Shown here: positions 1 to 5,233 of the stretch, in pieces
How the letters are laid out: each line of letters begins with the position of its first letter
Position numbering within the stretch: the stretch's first letter is position 1
DNA from: CAYQJV01 sp964417925
GTDB lineage: Bacteria > Hydrothermota > Tepidihabitantia > B3-TA06 > CAYQJV01
Assembly (NCBI GenBank): GCA_964417925.1
Contig: CAYQJV010000071.1
Location: 1-5,233, forward strand
DNA length: 5,233 nt
Direction of reading: 5' to 3'
Position numbers and translations under genes: made by a program
Notes under the pieces: generated by a model
What the model saw: only the letters and a program-made list of their open reading frames with translations
Told to the model about the DNA's origin: nothing
Databases searched by the model: none

Positions 1-926
1 AGGTTGTATTAACATCAATCTGTGGGGCATCTGTCTCAATCTGAGAGAAGTCAGGGACAAGGGTAAAATCAAGGATACTCTGCTGAGAAAAATAATATCT
101 TCCAAGAAAACCAGTCCTTCCTCCTGGCTCCGGACTTCCCTCAGAAGCCTTATTTAACTCAAGGCTGATATATGGCAGTAACTCAAACCTCTTTAAAATC
201 GCAGGTTTATCCTTTATATGAATTTTGCCAATAAAACTGTACAGAGAGAATGCCCCTGGAGGAGCAGGAGACCATGAATACATCATTAACCCCTTTTCTC
301 TCCGTCTAAATCTTACAAAATCTGCCATCCACACCTGGGTATCTGCAGAAGGGAATCTCAGGCTTTTAAATGGAATCACAACCTCAACGGTCCAGCATGA
401 ATCAAAAATCCTTCCAGCAGAATAATACAACACATCAATATCTTCTACCCATCTTCCTGTCATGGTGGAATACCCACAGTCATACATATTCCACTGGTCT
501 CCATAAGGGTTTAGCACAAATACATAACTTTCGTATAAATTAATAAATGTACCCAATATTATCTTTACCATGTCCTGCTTTTCACTCCACATTTTGTATG
601 CATTTCTCCTGTCAACTCTTCTTGCCCTTAGCTTGCTCATATCATTTTCATAGCAGATGAAGGCAACATACAAATTTTCCTCATCATATCCCAGCAGAAC
701 CTCTGTTTTCACATCCGGGGGGGTCTCCTCCAGTTAAAAGCCATTCTTTAAATCCTGTTAATTTAACGCATTCTTTCCACAAAGGTTCATCAAGCACTCC
801 ATCAACCTTCACCTTTCCTTTAACCTTTGGAACCACCACCTCCGGAGCAATGAAAGCCCCAAGCAATAAAACTCCTGAAAACCCTATAAAGAACATTCTA
901 CTCAAACTCTTTAAACTGCTCCTCAT
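1..926 (-). CDS. Secreted CBM9-like / DUF5916 family protein, C-terminus cut by window edge, frameshifted in a C7 run
   Basis: Secreted protein with an N-terminal carbohydrate-binding family 9-like domain followed by the start of a DUF5916 region; substrate unknown. The preferred start is ATG 924-926, because GGAGG lies 4 nt upstream and it gives a clean signal peptide (RSSLKSLSR, then hydrophobic MFFIGFSGVLLLGAFIA). The ATGs at 966-968 and 894-896 fit less well. Next comes the family hallmark KVDGVLDEPLW (about residues 40-50). The frame then breaks at a run of seven C on the coding strand (717-723) and stops at 684. Dropping one C restores an open frame to the window edge: TEVLLGYDEENLYVAF, VEVVIPFKSLRFPS, WSPAPPGAFSLYSFIGKI, and near the edge LDFTLVPDFSQIETDAPQ, the typical opening of DUF5916. 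About 308 residues are visible. The gene overlaps the exporter's 3' end by 29 nt, so it is probably cotranslated. The frameshift may be a sequencing error or real. The family call is firm; its role in the peptide pathway is unknown. Confidence 0.85.
717..723 (-). other. Frameshift point: run of seven C on the coding strand
   Basis: The coding strand reads GGA GAC followed by seven C and then GGATGTG. With seven C the frame gives DPPGCENRG and stops at 684. With six C it gives DPPDVKTEVLLGY and stays open to the window edge with clear family motifs. A one-base insertion in the homopolymer is the simplest explanation, through sequencing error, a real mutation, or slippage-based phase variation. 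Confidence 0.85.
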
Positions 927-2646
927 ACAACCTCCGGTAGGAAGGTATGGTCTTGTATAACTCCTCATGGGTTCCTATTTTTAAAATTCTGCCATTTTCA
1001 AGAAATATTATTCTTTGTGCATGCGTAAGGCTGAATAACCTGTGAGCAATAAATATAACGGTTCTATCCTTCCAGATTTTTTCCATTGCTCTTTTGATTT
1101 CTGATTCTGCAGTTGAATCCATCTCAGATGTTGCTTCATCAAAAATTAAAATATCCGGATTTTTCAAAATAACCCGGGCAATGGCAATTTTCTGTCTTTC
1201 TCCCCCGGAGAGTTTTACTCCTCTCTCTCCAATCTCGGTATCCAGTCCCTTTGGTAAAGAACGAATAAACTCATAGAGACCTGCCATCTTCACTGCCTCC
1301 ATTACTTCATCATCCGAAGCCTTTGGGTTTCCTACTTTTATATTGTCCTTAATGGTTCCGGAAAGAACCAGAGTATTCTGAAGCACCACACCTATTCTCT
1401 TTCTTAACTCATAAGCATTGATTTCTTTAATGTTTACACCGTCTATGTATATATTTCCTGCTTGAGGCTCATAGAACCGTAAAAGTAAGTTCACGATTGT
1501 GCTTTTACCTGCTCCTGTTTTTCCCACAAGGGCTATCTTTTCTTTTGGTTTAATCTCAAAAGATATATTATGTAATGCAGGTTTTTCCCCATCATAGGAA
1601 AAAGTGACATTTTCATACTTTATATGTCCTTGGATTTTTTTAACCCCAAGACCTCTCTTCTTATAATAGGCATCCTCTCTTGGGGTTTCCAATATTTCAA
1701 ATATTCTTTTAAGGGATGCAAAGGAGGTTTGAACTGCAGTATTGAGTCCCATGAATGTTTGAACCGGACCATAAAGGTATCCGAGGAATGCATTGAAAGC
1801 CACAAATCCACCAAGGGTTAAATGACCGGTCATTATTTCTCTTCCTCCAAGCCATAGAATAAGTAATGGAGCTATTCCTCCAATAAAAGAGGCAAGGGAA
1901 CCTGAAAATGCTGAAAGTTTAAACAGTTCAAGATTTGAACGAAAATAGGCATTGAGCCTTTCCTCAACTTTTTTTAGCCTTTCGGTTTCAAGGCAAAAAG
2001 ATTTTATCACAGGGATGGAATAAAGAGTTTCAAAAAGGGAACTGAAAACATGAGCAATTCTTTCCCTTGTCTCTTTGGATTTTTTTCTTATTCTCCCGGA
2101 GAAAAAATATAAAGAATAAACGAAGAAGGGAAGTATCAAAAGAGAAAAGAATGCAAGTTTTGGATGAAGAAAAAAGAGTGCTCCAATCCCTATAAGAAAT
2201 GTAAATAAATTTCTTAAAAATCCAAGAAGGGTCTCTGCCATCAATCCATGTAATGTATTAGGGTCACTTGCCACTCTTGAAACAAGCTCCCCAATCCTTC
2301 TATCATTATAGAACTTCATACTTAAATGTTCCATATGCTCAAACAACCTCTTTTGAATGTAAATAATAGCCTTGGTTCTGAATAAAAAGAGCAGTAATCC
2401 ATTTAAAAATCTTGATAAGGTATTTATTATCAAAAGAATAAGTAATCCTATTACCACAAGATTAAGCATGGAAAAATCTTTTCTCGGGAATATGTTATCT
2501 ATGGCATATTTAGTTAAAAAAGGCATGGGAAGCTGAAGTCCTGCAATGATTAAGGTGATTACACCTGCCCATACTCCATATCTCCACCACGGTTTACACA
2601 ATAATAAAAACCGATAATATAACCTTAAATACTCTTTTATTGCCAT
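898..2646 (-). CDS. ABC exporter, fused permease and ATPase (half-transporter, MsbA/LmrA type), no peptidase domain
   Basis: Half-size ABC exporter of 582 residues, expected to work as an inner-membrane homodimer and, from context, to export the modified peptide encoded upstream. The N-terminal transmembrane domain has about six hydrophobic segments (near residues 22-44, 59-80, 140-160, 163-183, 248-268, 278-300). The ATPase domain (about 342-582) is complete: A-loop Tyr351, Walker A GKTGAGKST (375-383), Q-loop Gln423, signature LSGGERQ (479-485), Walker B ILIFDE (499-504) with catalytic Glu504, D-loop SEMD (507-510, where SALD is usual) and H-loop His535. There is no N-terminal C39 peptidase domain, so any leader removal needs another protease. 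The ATG lies 2 nt after the maturase stop with no clear ribosome binding site, which suggests reinitiation. The 3' end overlaps the DUF5916 gene. The frame is intact. The family is certain; the substrate is inferred from position. Confidence 0.95.
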   Translation of the reverse strand: MAIKEYLRLYYRFLLLCKPWWRYGVWAGVITLIIAGLQLPMPFLTKYAIDNIFPRKDFSMLNLVVIGLLILLIINTLSRFLNGLLLFLFRTKAIIYIQKRLFEHMEHLSMKFYNDRRIGELVSRVASDPNTLHGLMAETLLGFLRNLFTFLIGIGALFFLHPKLAFFSLLILPFFVYSLYFFSGRIRKKSKETRERIAHVFSSLFETLYSIPVIKSFCLETERLKKVEERLNAYFRSNLELFKLSAFSGSLASFIGGIAPLLILWLGGREIMTGHLTLGGFVAFNAFLGYLYGPVQTFMGLNTAVQTSFASLKRIFEILETPREDAYYKKRGLGVKKIQGHIKYENVTFSYDGEKPALHNISFEIKPKEKIALVGKTGAGKSTIVNLLLRFYEPQAGNIYIDGVNIKEINAYELRKRIGVVLQNTLVLSGTIKDNIKVGNPKASDDEVMEAVKMAGLYEFIRSLPKGLDTEIGERGVKLSGGERQKIAIARVILKNPDILIFDEATSEMDSTAESEIKRAMEKIWKDRTVIFIAHRLFSLTHAQRIIFLENGRILKIGTHEELYKTIPSYRRLYEEQFKEFE

Positions 2647-2648
2647 AA

Positions 2649-4121
2649 TTACATAAAAACCATATTTTTTGCGAAATCAAAAGCCATTGAATTACTCTCT
2701 ATAATGGTGGTGTAGGTTTTTAACATAGAATCAATAATTCTTAACCTTATTTTACAATACTCTTTTTTTCTTTTTATATTAAATCTCTTTCCTTTTCTTG
2801 TCTGGGCAAAACACATACCACATAACCTTATTCCCCAGCAGTTTTTGCAATCTTCAGAAGATTTTATAAAATTTTCAATCATCCTGTTTATTTTATCTAC
2901 TCTTATTCCGGTGTCAACATTACCAATCCGGTATGCCTGTCCCACTCTTTCGCAGGGGTAAAGGTATCCAGAAACATCAACAAAGAGCCTTCTTGTTCCC
3001 GGAATGCAGAACCCTCCTATCATTACCTCCTTACCCATTCTCTGTGTGTTTCTTAAGTGAAGTTTGATGAGTTCTTTTTCAAACAATGCCTTCTCCAACT
3101 TGGAAGGTTCTTTATTGTTTATTCTGGCATTTATGTAATTATCCCTTAATTGTTCTATTTGCTTTGCCTGAAAAGGAAAGTATTTTCTTTCATTATAAAT
3201 ATCAAAAAACTTAGTGTCAAAAGGGTCCACAAAATTAACCATTATTAAGTTTTCCTTTACCAGGGGGTGATTTTCAAAAAAATCATTTAACTCAATCAAA
3301 TCAGCTGAGAGGGCAACGGTAACCACGAAGGAGACTTTCTCTTTATAAAAAGACTTGTTCATCTTTCTTATGAGATTTAAATTTTTAACTATTCTGTCAA
3401 AACTACCCTTTCCCTTTATATCCACCCGATGCCTGTCATGTATACTCTTAGGTCCATCCAGGCTTATCTGCAGGTGAAAATTGTTTTTTACAAAAAACTC
3501 TATTTTTTCTTCATCCAGAAGCACTCCATTGGTATCCACTCTGAGATGGTATCTTTTTGGGTCATCAAGGGATTTTAACAGATTAAATGTATAAACTATC
3601 TTATCAAACTCAAGTAAGGGCTCTCCTCCATAAAATGATACTGCTCTGTGCTCTATATTTTTACTGTGTTTCAGATAAAATTTTAATGCCTTCTCAATAA
3701 TTTTAAGCCCCATAGACCTCTGGGTATGTCTTCTTTCATAGAAGTATGTCCCACTAAAACTGCAGTATCTGCATCGCAGATTGCAGCGTTCTGTGATGTT
3801 CAGAATCATATGGCTTATCTTCGAATCTATCTTCTCCTTTACCTCCTGAGAGGAATAAGGGGATAATAACTTTTTCGGTCTTTCAGAGGAAAACAATCCC
3901 TTTTTATGATACTCGGAAATGGAATTAAATGCCTTTTTGAGAATACCGGGTTTATAAACTTTACTTCATTTTTCAAATATTTCCCTTGGAGATAAAATAA
4001 AAAAGTCATCGATTATATCATAAACTATTTTTTCTACTTTTAAAATTAAATTGGTATTTACATCATATATATAAAAACTTTTTTTAAAATTTTGAAACTT
4101 ATAGATAAAGGGACCTGGCAT
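2649..4121 (-). CDS. Radical SAM/SPASM peptide maturase with N-terminal RRE-like segment, interrupted by one in-frame TGA
   Basis: Radical SAM enzyme predicted to modify the adjacent Cys-rich precursor, most likely by Cys thioether crosslinking. The uninterrupted frame runs 2649-3896 from a TTG (415 residues). In the same frame, upstream codons extend to ATG 4119-4121 through a single TGA at 3966-3968, giving 490 codons, a usual length for maturases related to the SCIFF type. In full-length numbering (TGA = 52): RRE-like segment 1-51 with IYDVNTNLILKVEKIVYDII; radical SAM cluster C113-x3-C117-x2-C120 (CNLRCRYC); GGEP at 165-168; SPASM cysteines C372, C390, C425, C428, C434, C437 and C456, including CKNCWGIRLCGMC. 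The ATG 4121 has only a weak GAAAG upstream. The TTG at 3896 has AAGGGA immediately next to it, too close for good initiation. A TTA (Leu) to TGA change would explain the break and read EIFEKLSKVYKPG. Radical SAM/SPASM identity is certain; the chemistry and whether the gene is functional are inference. Confidence 0.93.
3966..3968 (-). other. In-frame TGA between the RRE-like segment and the radical SAM body
   Basis: Going down the coding strand the codons are GAA AAA TGA AGT AAA GTT TAT AAA CCC. All 51 codons above and 438 below are open in the same frame. The TGA falls after the RRE-like segment, at the start of the linker. No other TGA occurs in frame in the exporter or the rest of this gene, so a recoded genetic code is unlikely. 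I see no convincing SECIS-like hairpin after it. It is either a sequencing error, a nonsense mutation, or a genuine split into a stand-alone 51-residue leader-binding peptide and a separate enzyme. Confidence 0.85.
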
Positions 4122-4134
4122 AACTTTCTATAAT

Positions 4135-4160
4135 AGGGAGGGGATTTCTATCCCCTCCCT
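4135..4160 (-). promoter_or_regulatory. Perfect 11-bp hairpin between precursor and maturase genes
   Basis: AGGGAGGGGAT (4135-4145) pairs exactly with ATCCCCTCCCT (4150-4160) around a 4-nt loop, making a very stable GC-rich stem in AT-rich surroundings. On the transcript it begins at the last base of the precursor's TGA and ends 13 nt before the maturase ATG. The 3' flank (ATTATAG) is not a U tract, so it does not look like a full intrinsic terminator. Likely roles are partial termination, protection of the precursor mRNA 3' end, or damping of maturase initiation, each of which would keep precursor in excess over enzyme. Confidence 0.75.
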
Positions 4161-4360
4161 CATTTAGTTTCCTTAGGGTGTAGGAGCACATCCGCATTTG
4201 CACCCTCTTGCCAGGTACCAGCGGTAGCAATATTGGCTCCACTCTCCCATGCCCCTTGGTTTTCACAATCGCACCAGCATCCACAGGCGCATGCGCATTT
4301 TCCTGCTGTTGCATCCAGGCTCCCTGAGCCACCTATTATTTGTATCATTTTGTTCCCCAT
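4160..4360 (-). CDS. Cys-rich RiPP precursor peptide, 66 residues, alternating (CX)5C core
   Basis: Predicted substrate of the adjacent radical SAM enzyme. ATG 4358-4360 is chosen because AAGGA lies 7 nt upstream; a longer in-frame start (GTG 4438) has no ribosome binding site and would cover the promoter region. The peptide has three parts. A short leader MGNKMIQIIGG carries a double-Gly at 10-11 with Ile at -4 and Met at -7, as in GG leaders. A core then has cysteines at every second residue, C22, 24, 26, 28, 30 and 32 (CACACGCWCDC). The C-terminal half has two 12-residue repeats (36-47 GAWESGANIATA and 48-59 GTWQEGANADVL), followed by the tail HPKETK. The motif ATAG occurs at 17-20 and 45-48. 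Size, position just before a maturase and exporter, and composition all support a RiPP precursor, perhaps sactipeptide or ranthipeptide-like. I do not recognise the specific family. Confidence 0.87.
   Translation of the reverse strand: MGNKMIQIIGGSGSLDATAGKCACACGCWCDCENQGAWESGANIATAGTWQEGANADVLLHPKETK
4184..4255 (-). repeat. Two tandem 12-residue repeats within the precursor (G-A/T-W-x-x-G-A-N)
   Basis: Precursor residues 36-47 (coding 4220-4255) and 48-59 (coding 4184-4219) align without gaps: G, W, G, A and N are identical at positions 1, 3, 6, 7 and 8, and A/T, E/Q and S/E vary at 2, 4 and 5. The second four residues of each unit diverge. The codons differ (GGA GCC AAT against GGT GCA AAT), so the similarity is kept at protein level rather than being a fresh duplication. 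Confidence 0.7.
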
Positions 4361-4384
4361 TTTTACATCCTTTTTGAGCCTTTC

Positions 4385-4425
4385 ACAAAAAATTATACAT
4401 ATATATATGTCAAGTTTTTGTACAA
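4385..4425 (-). promoter_or_regulatory. Candidate promoter region of the peptide operon, with a 14-bp palindrome
   Basis: Upstream of the precursor, the minus strand carries TATAAT (4392-4397), about 32 nt before the ATG, and a perfect TTGACA (4408-4413). They are only 10 nt apart, so they cannot be a standard -35/-10 pair. The TATAAT may work with a weak -35 or an activator. Overlapping it is a perfect palindrome, ACATATATATATGT (4397-4410), and next to that TTGTACAA (4418-4425). Either could be an operator, or chance in AT-rich DNA. Confidence 0.3.
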
Positions 4426-4427
4426 TT

Positions 4428-4597
4428 CTATAATACACTGAACTGGATTTTATCTTTAATCCATTCCTCTAATTTCTCAAAATATCCCCAAACTCACTAC
4501 CATTTTCACTCTGCACCCCTTTATACTCTCTTATCATATAGTACCCCCATACTTTAAATACTTTATTATCCTTGCCCCCGTAAATTGATAAAAAACC
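4428..4597 (-). pseudogene. Decayed coding remnant, unidentified (possible transposase fragment)
   Basis: One frame is open from just after a TAA (4598-4600) to TAG 4469-4471 and reads IYGGKDNKVFKVWGYYMIRE, then VQSENGSEFGDILRN. A shift near 4477-4480 (TTTT on the coding strand) continues as EKLEEWIKDKIQFSVL to TAG 4428-4430. VQSENGSEF resembles the (I/V)Q(T/S)DNGSEF motif of rve-type integrase/transposase domains, but with E in place of the catalytic D, and I cannot extend the match. The codon pattern looks coding, there is no convincing start, and the fragment is short. It could equally be an unrelated relic or chance. Confidence 0.25.
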
Positions 4598-4633
4598 TTA
4601 ATACTCCTTAAACCTCTCTTGGAACATCAGTAC

Positions 4634-4937
4634 ATGTTTATCAAAAAAATACTATTATCTTTTTATCAAGTCCAATATGTTTCTGAAATTCTTCAGTTTA
4701 AGGGTTTGGATAGTGGATGGCCCAGGGATATAGGGTATAATGACATATACCCAATAAAATTTCTCAGGGATATGGTGATAAGAGACATAAAATCTCAGGG
4801 GAAGGTGGTTGTTATTGGATGCCTTTAAATTTATAAAGGAGGTTGATATGGGTGGTGTTTTGGTGGCGGATAAGTGGTATGAGATAGATGAGGGAATAGC
4901 GAAGAAGATGGCTTTAGGATCTCCTTGTATTGTATAA
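4634..4937 (+). pseudogene. Unidentified plus-strand coding remnant with a frameshift near 4806-4817
   Basis: I do not recognise the product. One frame (ATG 4634, stop 4826-4828) reads DSGWPRDIGYNDIYPIKFLR, then RDIKSQGKVVVIGCL. A second frame, open from 4791, carries on with LDAFKFIKEVDMGGVLVADK, WYEIDEGIAKKMALGSPCIV and stops at TAA 4935-4937. A one-base shift inside 4806-4817 joins them as KVVV-LDAFKFIKEVD, about 100 residues. Codon choice (AGG, ATA, GAG, GAT) in both halves looks coding, while the opposite strand does not. There is no Shine-Dalgarno before ATG 4634, so the 5' end may also be lost. Alternatively, an intact 29-codon frame from ATG 4848 has AAAGGAGG 5 nt upstream. However, those bases also read naturally as Lys-Glu-Val codons of the longer frame, so I favour a broken gene. 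Confidence 0.35.
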
Positions 4938-5025
4938 TTTGCATATTCTTTTTATTTTTCTTTTGGACAATTCTATCATCTATTTTGCATTGAGGGGTAG
5001 AAAATACCAAATAATAGAACCGTGT

Positions 5026-5048
5026 AAAAGGATAGGTATATCTATCCT
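5026..5048 (-). terminator. Candidate intrinsic terminator of the gene ending at 5076
   Basis: On the minus strand AGGATAG and CTATCCT form a 7-bp stem (5042-5048 with 5029-5035) around a 6-nt loop, followed by TTTT (5026-5029, overlapping the stem base). It lies 27 nt after the stop codon of the upstream gene. The stem is short and the U run weak, so efficiency is uncertain. Confidence 0.45.
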
Positions 5049-5075
5049 CTATATCTTTTTGAAACTCTTTATTCT

Positions 5076-5233
5076 TTATCTTACCAATAAAATCTTCCTT
5101 ATAAGACTTTTCTCCTCATTTCGTATCCTAACAAAATAAATTCCCGAAGATAACCTTCTGCCTTTCTCATCCCTCCCGTCCCAGTAAAGCCTACAAGAAG
5201 GATTCTTAAATACTCTCACCAACCTCCCTGTCA
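5076..5233 (-). CDS. C-terminal end of a secreted/surface protein with a FlgD-like / T9SS-type sorting module (5' part outside window)
   Basis: The last 51 codons of a gene that begins beyond the right edge, ending at TAA 5076-5078. The visible sequence TGRLVRVFKNPSCRLYWDGR, DEKGRRLSSGIYFVRI and a basic-hydrophobic tail LIRKILLVR match the C-terminal Ig-like module shared by FlgD-like domains and type IX secretion (Por) sorting tails: G-x-L-V-x, Y-x-W-D-G-R-D-x-x-G-x-x-x-x-S-G-x-Y-F, then a K-rich strand ending in hydrophobic residues. In T9SS hosts it directs secretion across the outer membrane. What the rest of the protein does cannot be told from this window. The frame lies on the same strand as the peptide operon but is separated by about 700 nt and a candidate terminator, so it is probably a separate transcript. 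Confidence 0.75.
   Translation of the reverse strand, partial: TGRLVRVFKNPSCRLYWDGRDEKGRRLSSGIYFVRIRNEEKSLIRKILLVR

Larger units (their letters stand above)
4361..5025. other. 665-nt stretch with no intact gene
   Basis: This separates the peptide operon from the upstream surface-protein gene. It holds the promoter-like region next to the precursor, the minus-strand fragment at 4428-4597 and the frameshifted plus-strand frame at 4634-4937. About 4938-5025 is AT-rich with nothing recognisable. I see no tRNA, CRISPR array, or insertion-sequence ends. Confidence 0.5.

Noticed and set aside
225..425. Plus-strand frame opposite the DUF5916 gene
   Set aside because: Antisense to a frame with clear family motifs; no independent support.
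927..968. Upstream ATG (966-968) as start of the DUF5916 gene
   Set aside because: It adds 14 residues that spoil the signal peptide and lie further inside the exporter gene; the GGAGG site serves ATG 924-926.
3966..3968. TGA as selenocysteine or as a reassigned sense codon
   Set aside because: I see no SECIS-like hairpin downstream, and selenocysteine is not expected in this linker. No other in-frame TGA occurs in the exporter or the rest of the maturase, and the precursor itself ends in TGA.
4135..4160. Hairpin as a strong intrinsic terminator of a precursor-only transcript
   Set aside because: No U tract follows on the minus strand, and the maturase starts 13 nt later. Partial termination or a processing role fits better.
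4099..4332. 77-codon minus-strand frame overlapping the precursor and the maturase start
   Set aside because: Out of frame with both. It is a shadow of the precursor and crosses the hairpin; the precursor frame has the better start and context.
4392..4413. TTGACA and TATAAT as one consensus sigma-70 promoter
   Set aside because: The spacer is 10 nt instead of about 17, so the two perfect hexamers cannot be used together.
4233..4433. Plus-strand 66-codon frame opposite the precursor
   Set aside because: Antisense shadow of the Cys-rich gene with no ribosome binding site.
4361..4438. Longer start for the precursor (GTG 4436-4438, adding 26 residues)
   Set aside because: No ribosome binding site, it would cover the TATAAT region, and the added residues are unlike a leader. 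ATG 4360 has a well-placed AAGGA.
4930..5139. Plus-strand 69-codon hydrophobic frame
   Set aside because: Lies antisense to the recognisable FlgD-like/T9SS tail and consists of AT-rich low-complexity codons with no start signal.

Overview
The window comes from an AT-rich bacterial genome. It holds one left-running (minus-strand) operon for a ribosomally made, radical-SAM-modified peptide (RiPP), flanked by secreted or outer-surface proteins. Two features hint at the host. The gene entering at the right edge ends in a FlgD-like/T9SS-type C-terminal sorting module, and the gene leaving at the left edge is a CBM9-like/DUF5916 protein with a signal peptide. Both are common in the Bacteroidetes/FCB assemblage and in candidate phyla such as WOR-3. 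That placement is inference; there is no rRNA or other marker gene here.

Layout from right to left, in the direction of transcription. (1) 5076-5233: C-terminal tail of a surface or secreted protein, followed by a candidate hairpin terminator at 5026-5048. (2) About 4361-5025: no intact gene. It contains a plus-strand reading frame that looks coding but is broken by a frameshift (4634-4937), a decayed minus-strand fragment (4428-4597) and an AT-rich promoter-like stretch. (3) 4160-4360: a 66-residue precursor with six strictly alternating cysteines and two W-x-x-G-A-N repeats. (4) 4135-4160: a perfect 11-bp hairpin starting at the precursor stop codon. (5) 2649-4121: a radical SAM/SPASM maturase. 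The long open frame starts only at a TTG at 3896, but reading upstream in the same frame reveals a typical N-terminal precursor-recognition (RRE-like) segment starting at ATG 4121, separated by one in-frame TGA (3966-3968). (6) 898-2646: an intact half-size ABC exporter without a peptidase domain. (7) 1-926: a CBM9-like/DUF5916 secreted protein, overlapping the exporter gene by 29 nt and frameshifted in a run of seven C (coding strand).

Proposed pathway (inference from gene order and families): the RRE-like segment binds the precursor leader, the radical SAM enzyme installs crosslinks, probably Cys thioethers, and the ABC protein exports the product. The 2-nt gap between maturase and exporter and the overlap with the DUF5916 gene suggest one transcript with coupled translation.

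Several frames are broken by single-base events: the C7 tract, the in-frame TGA and the plus-strand frameshift. Low-coverage assembly error and genuine gene decay both fit, and raw reads would decide.
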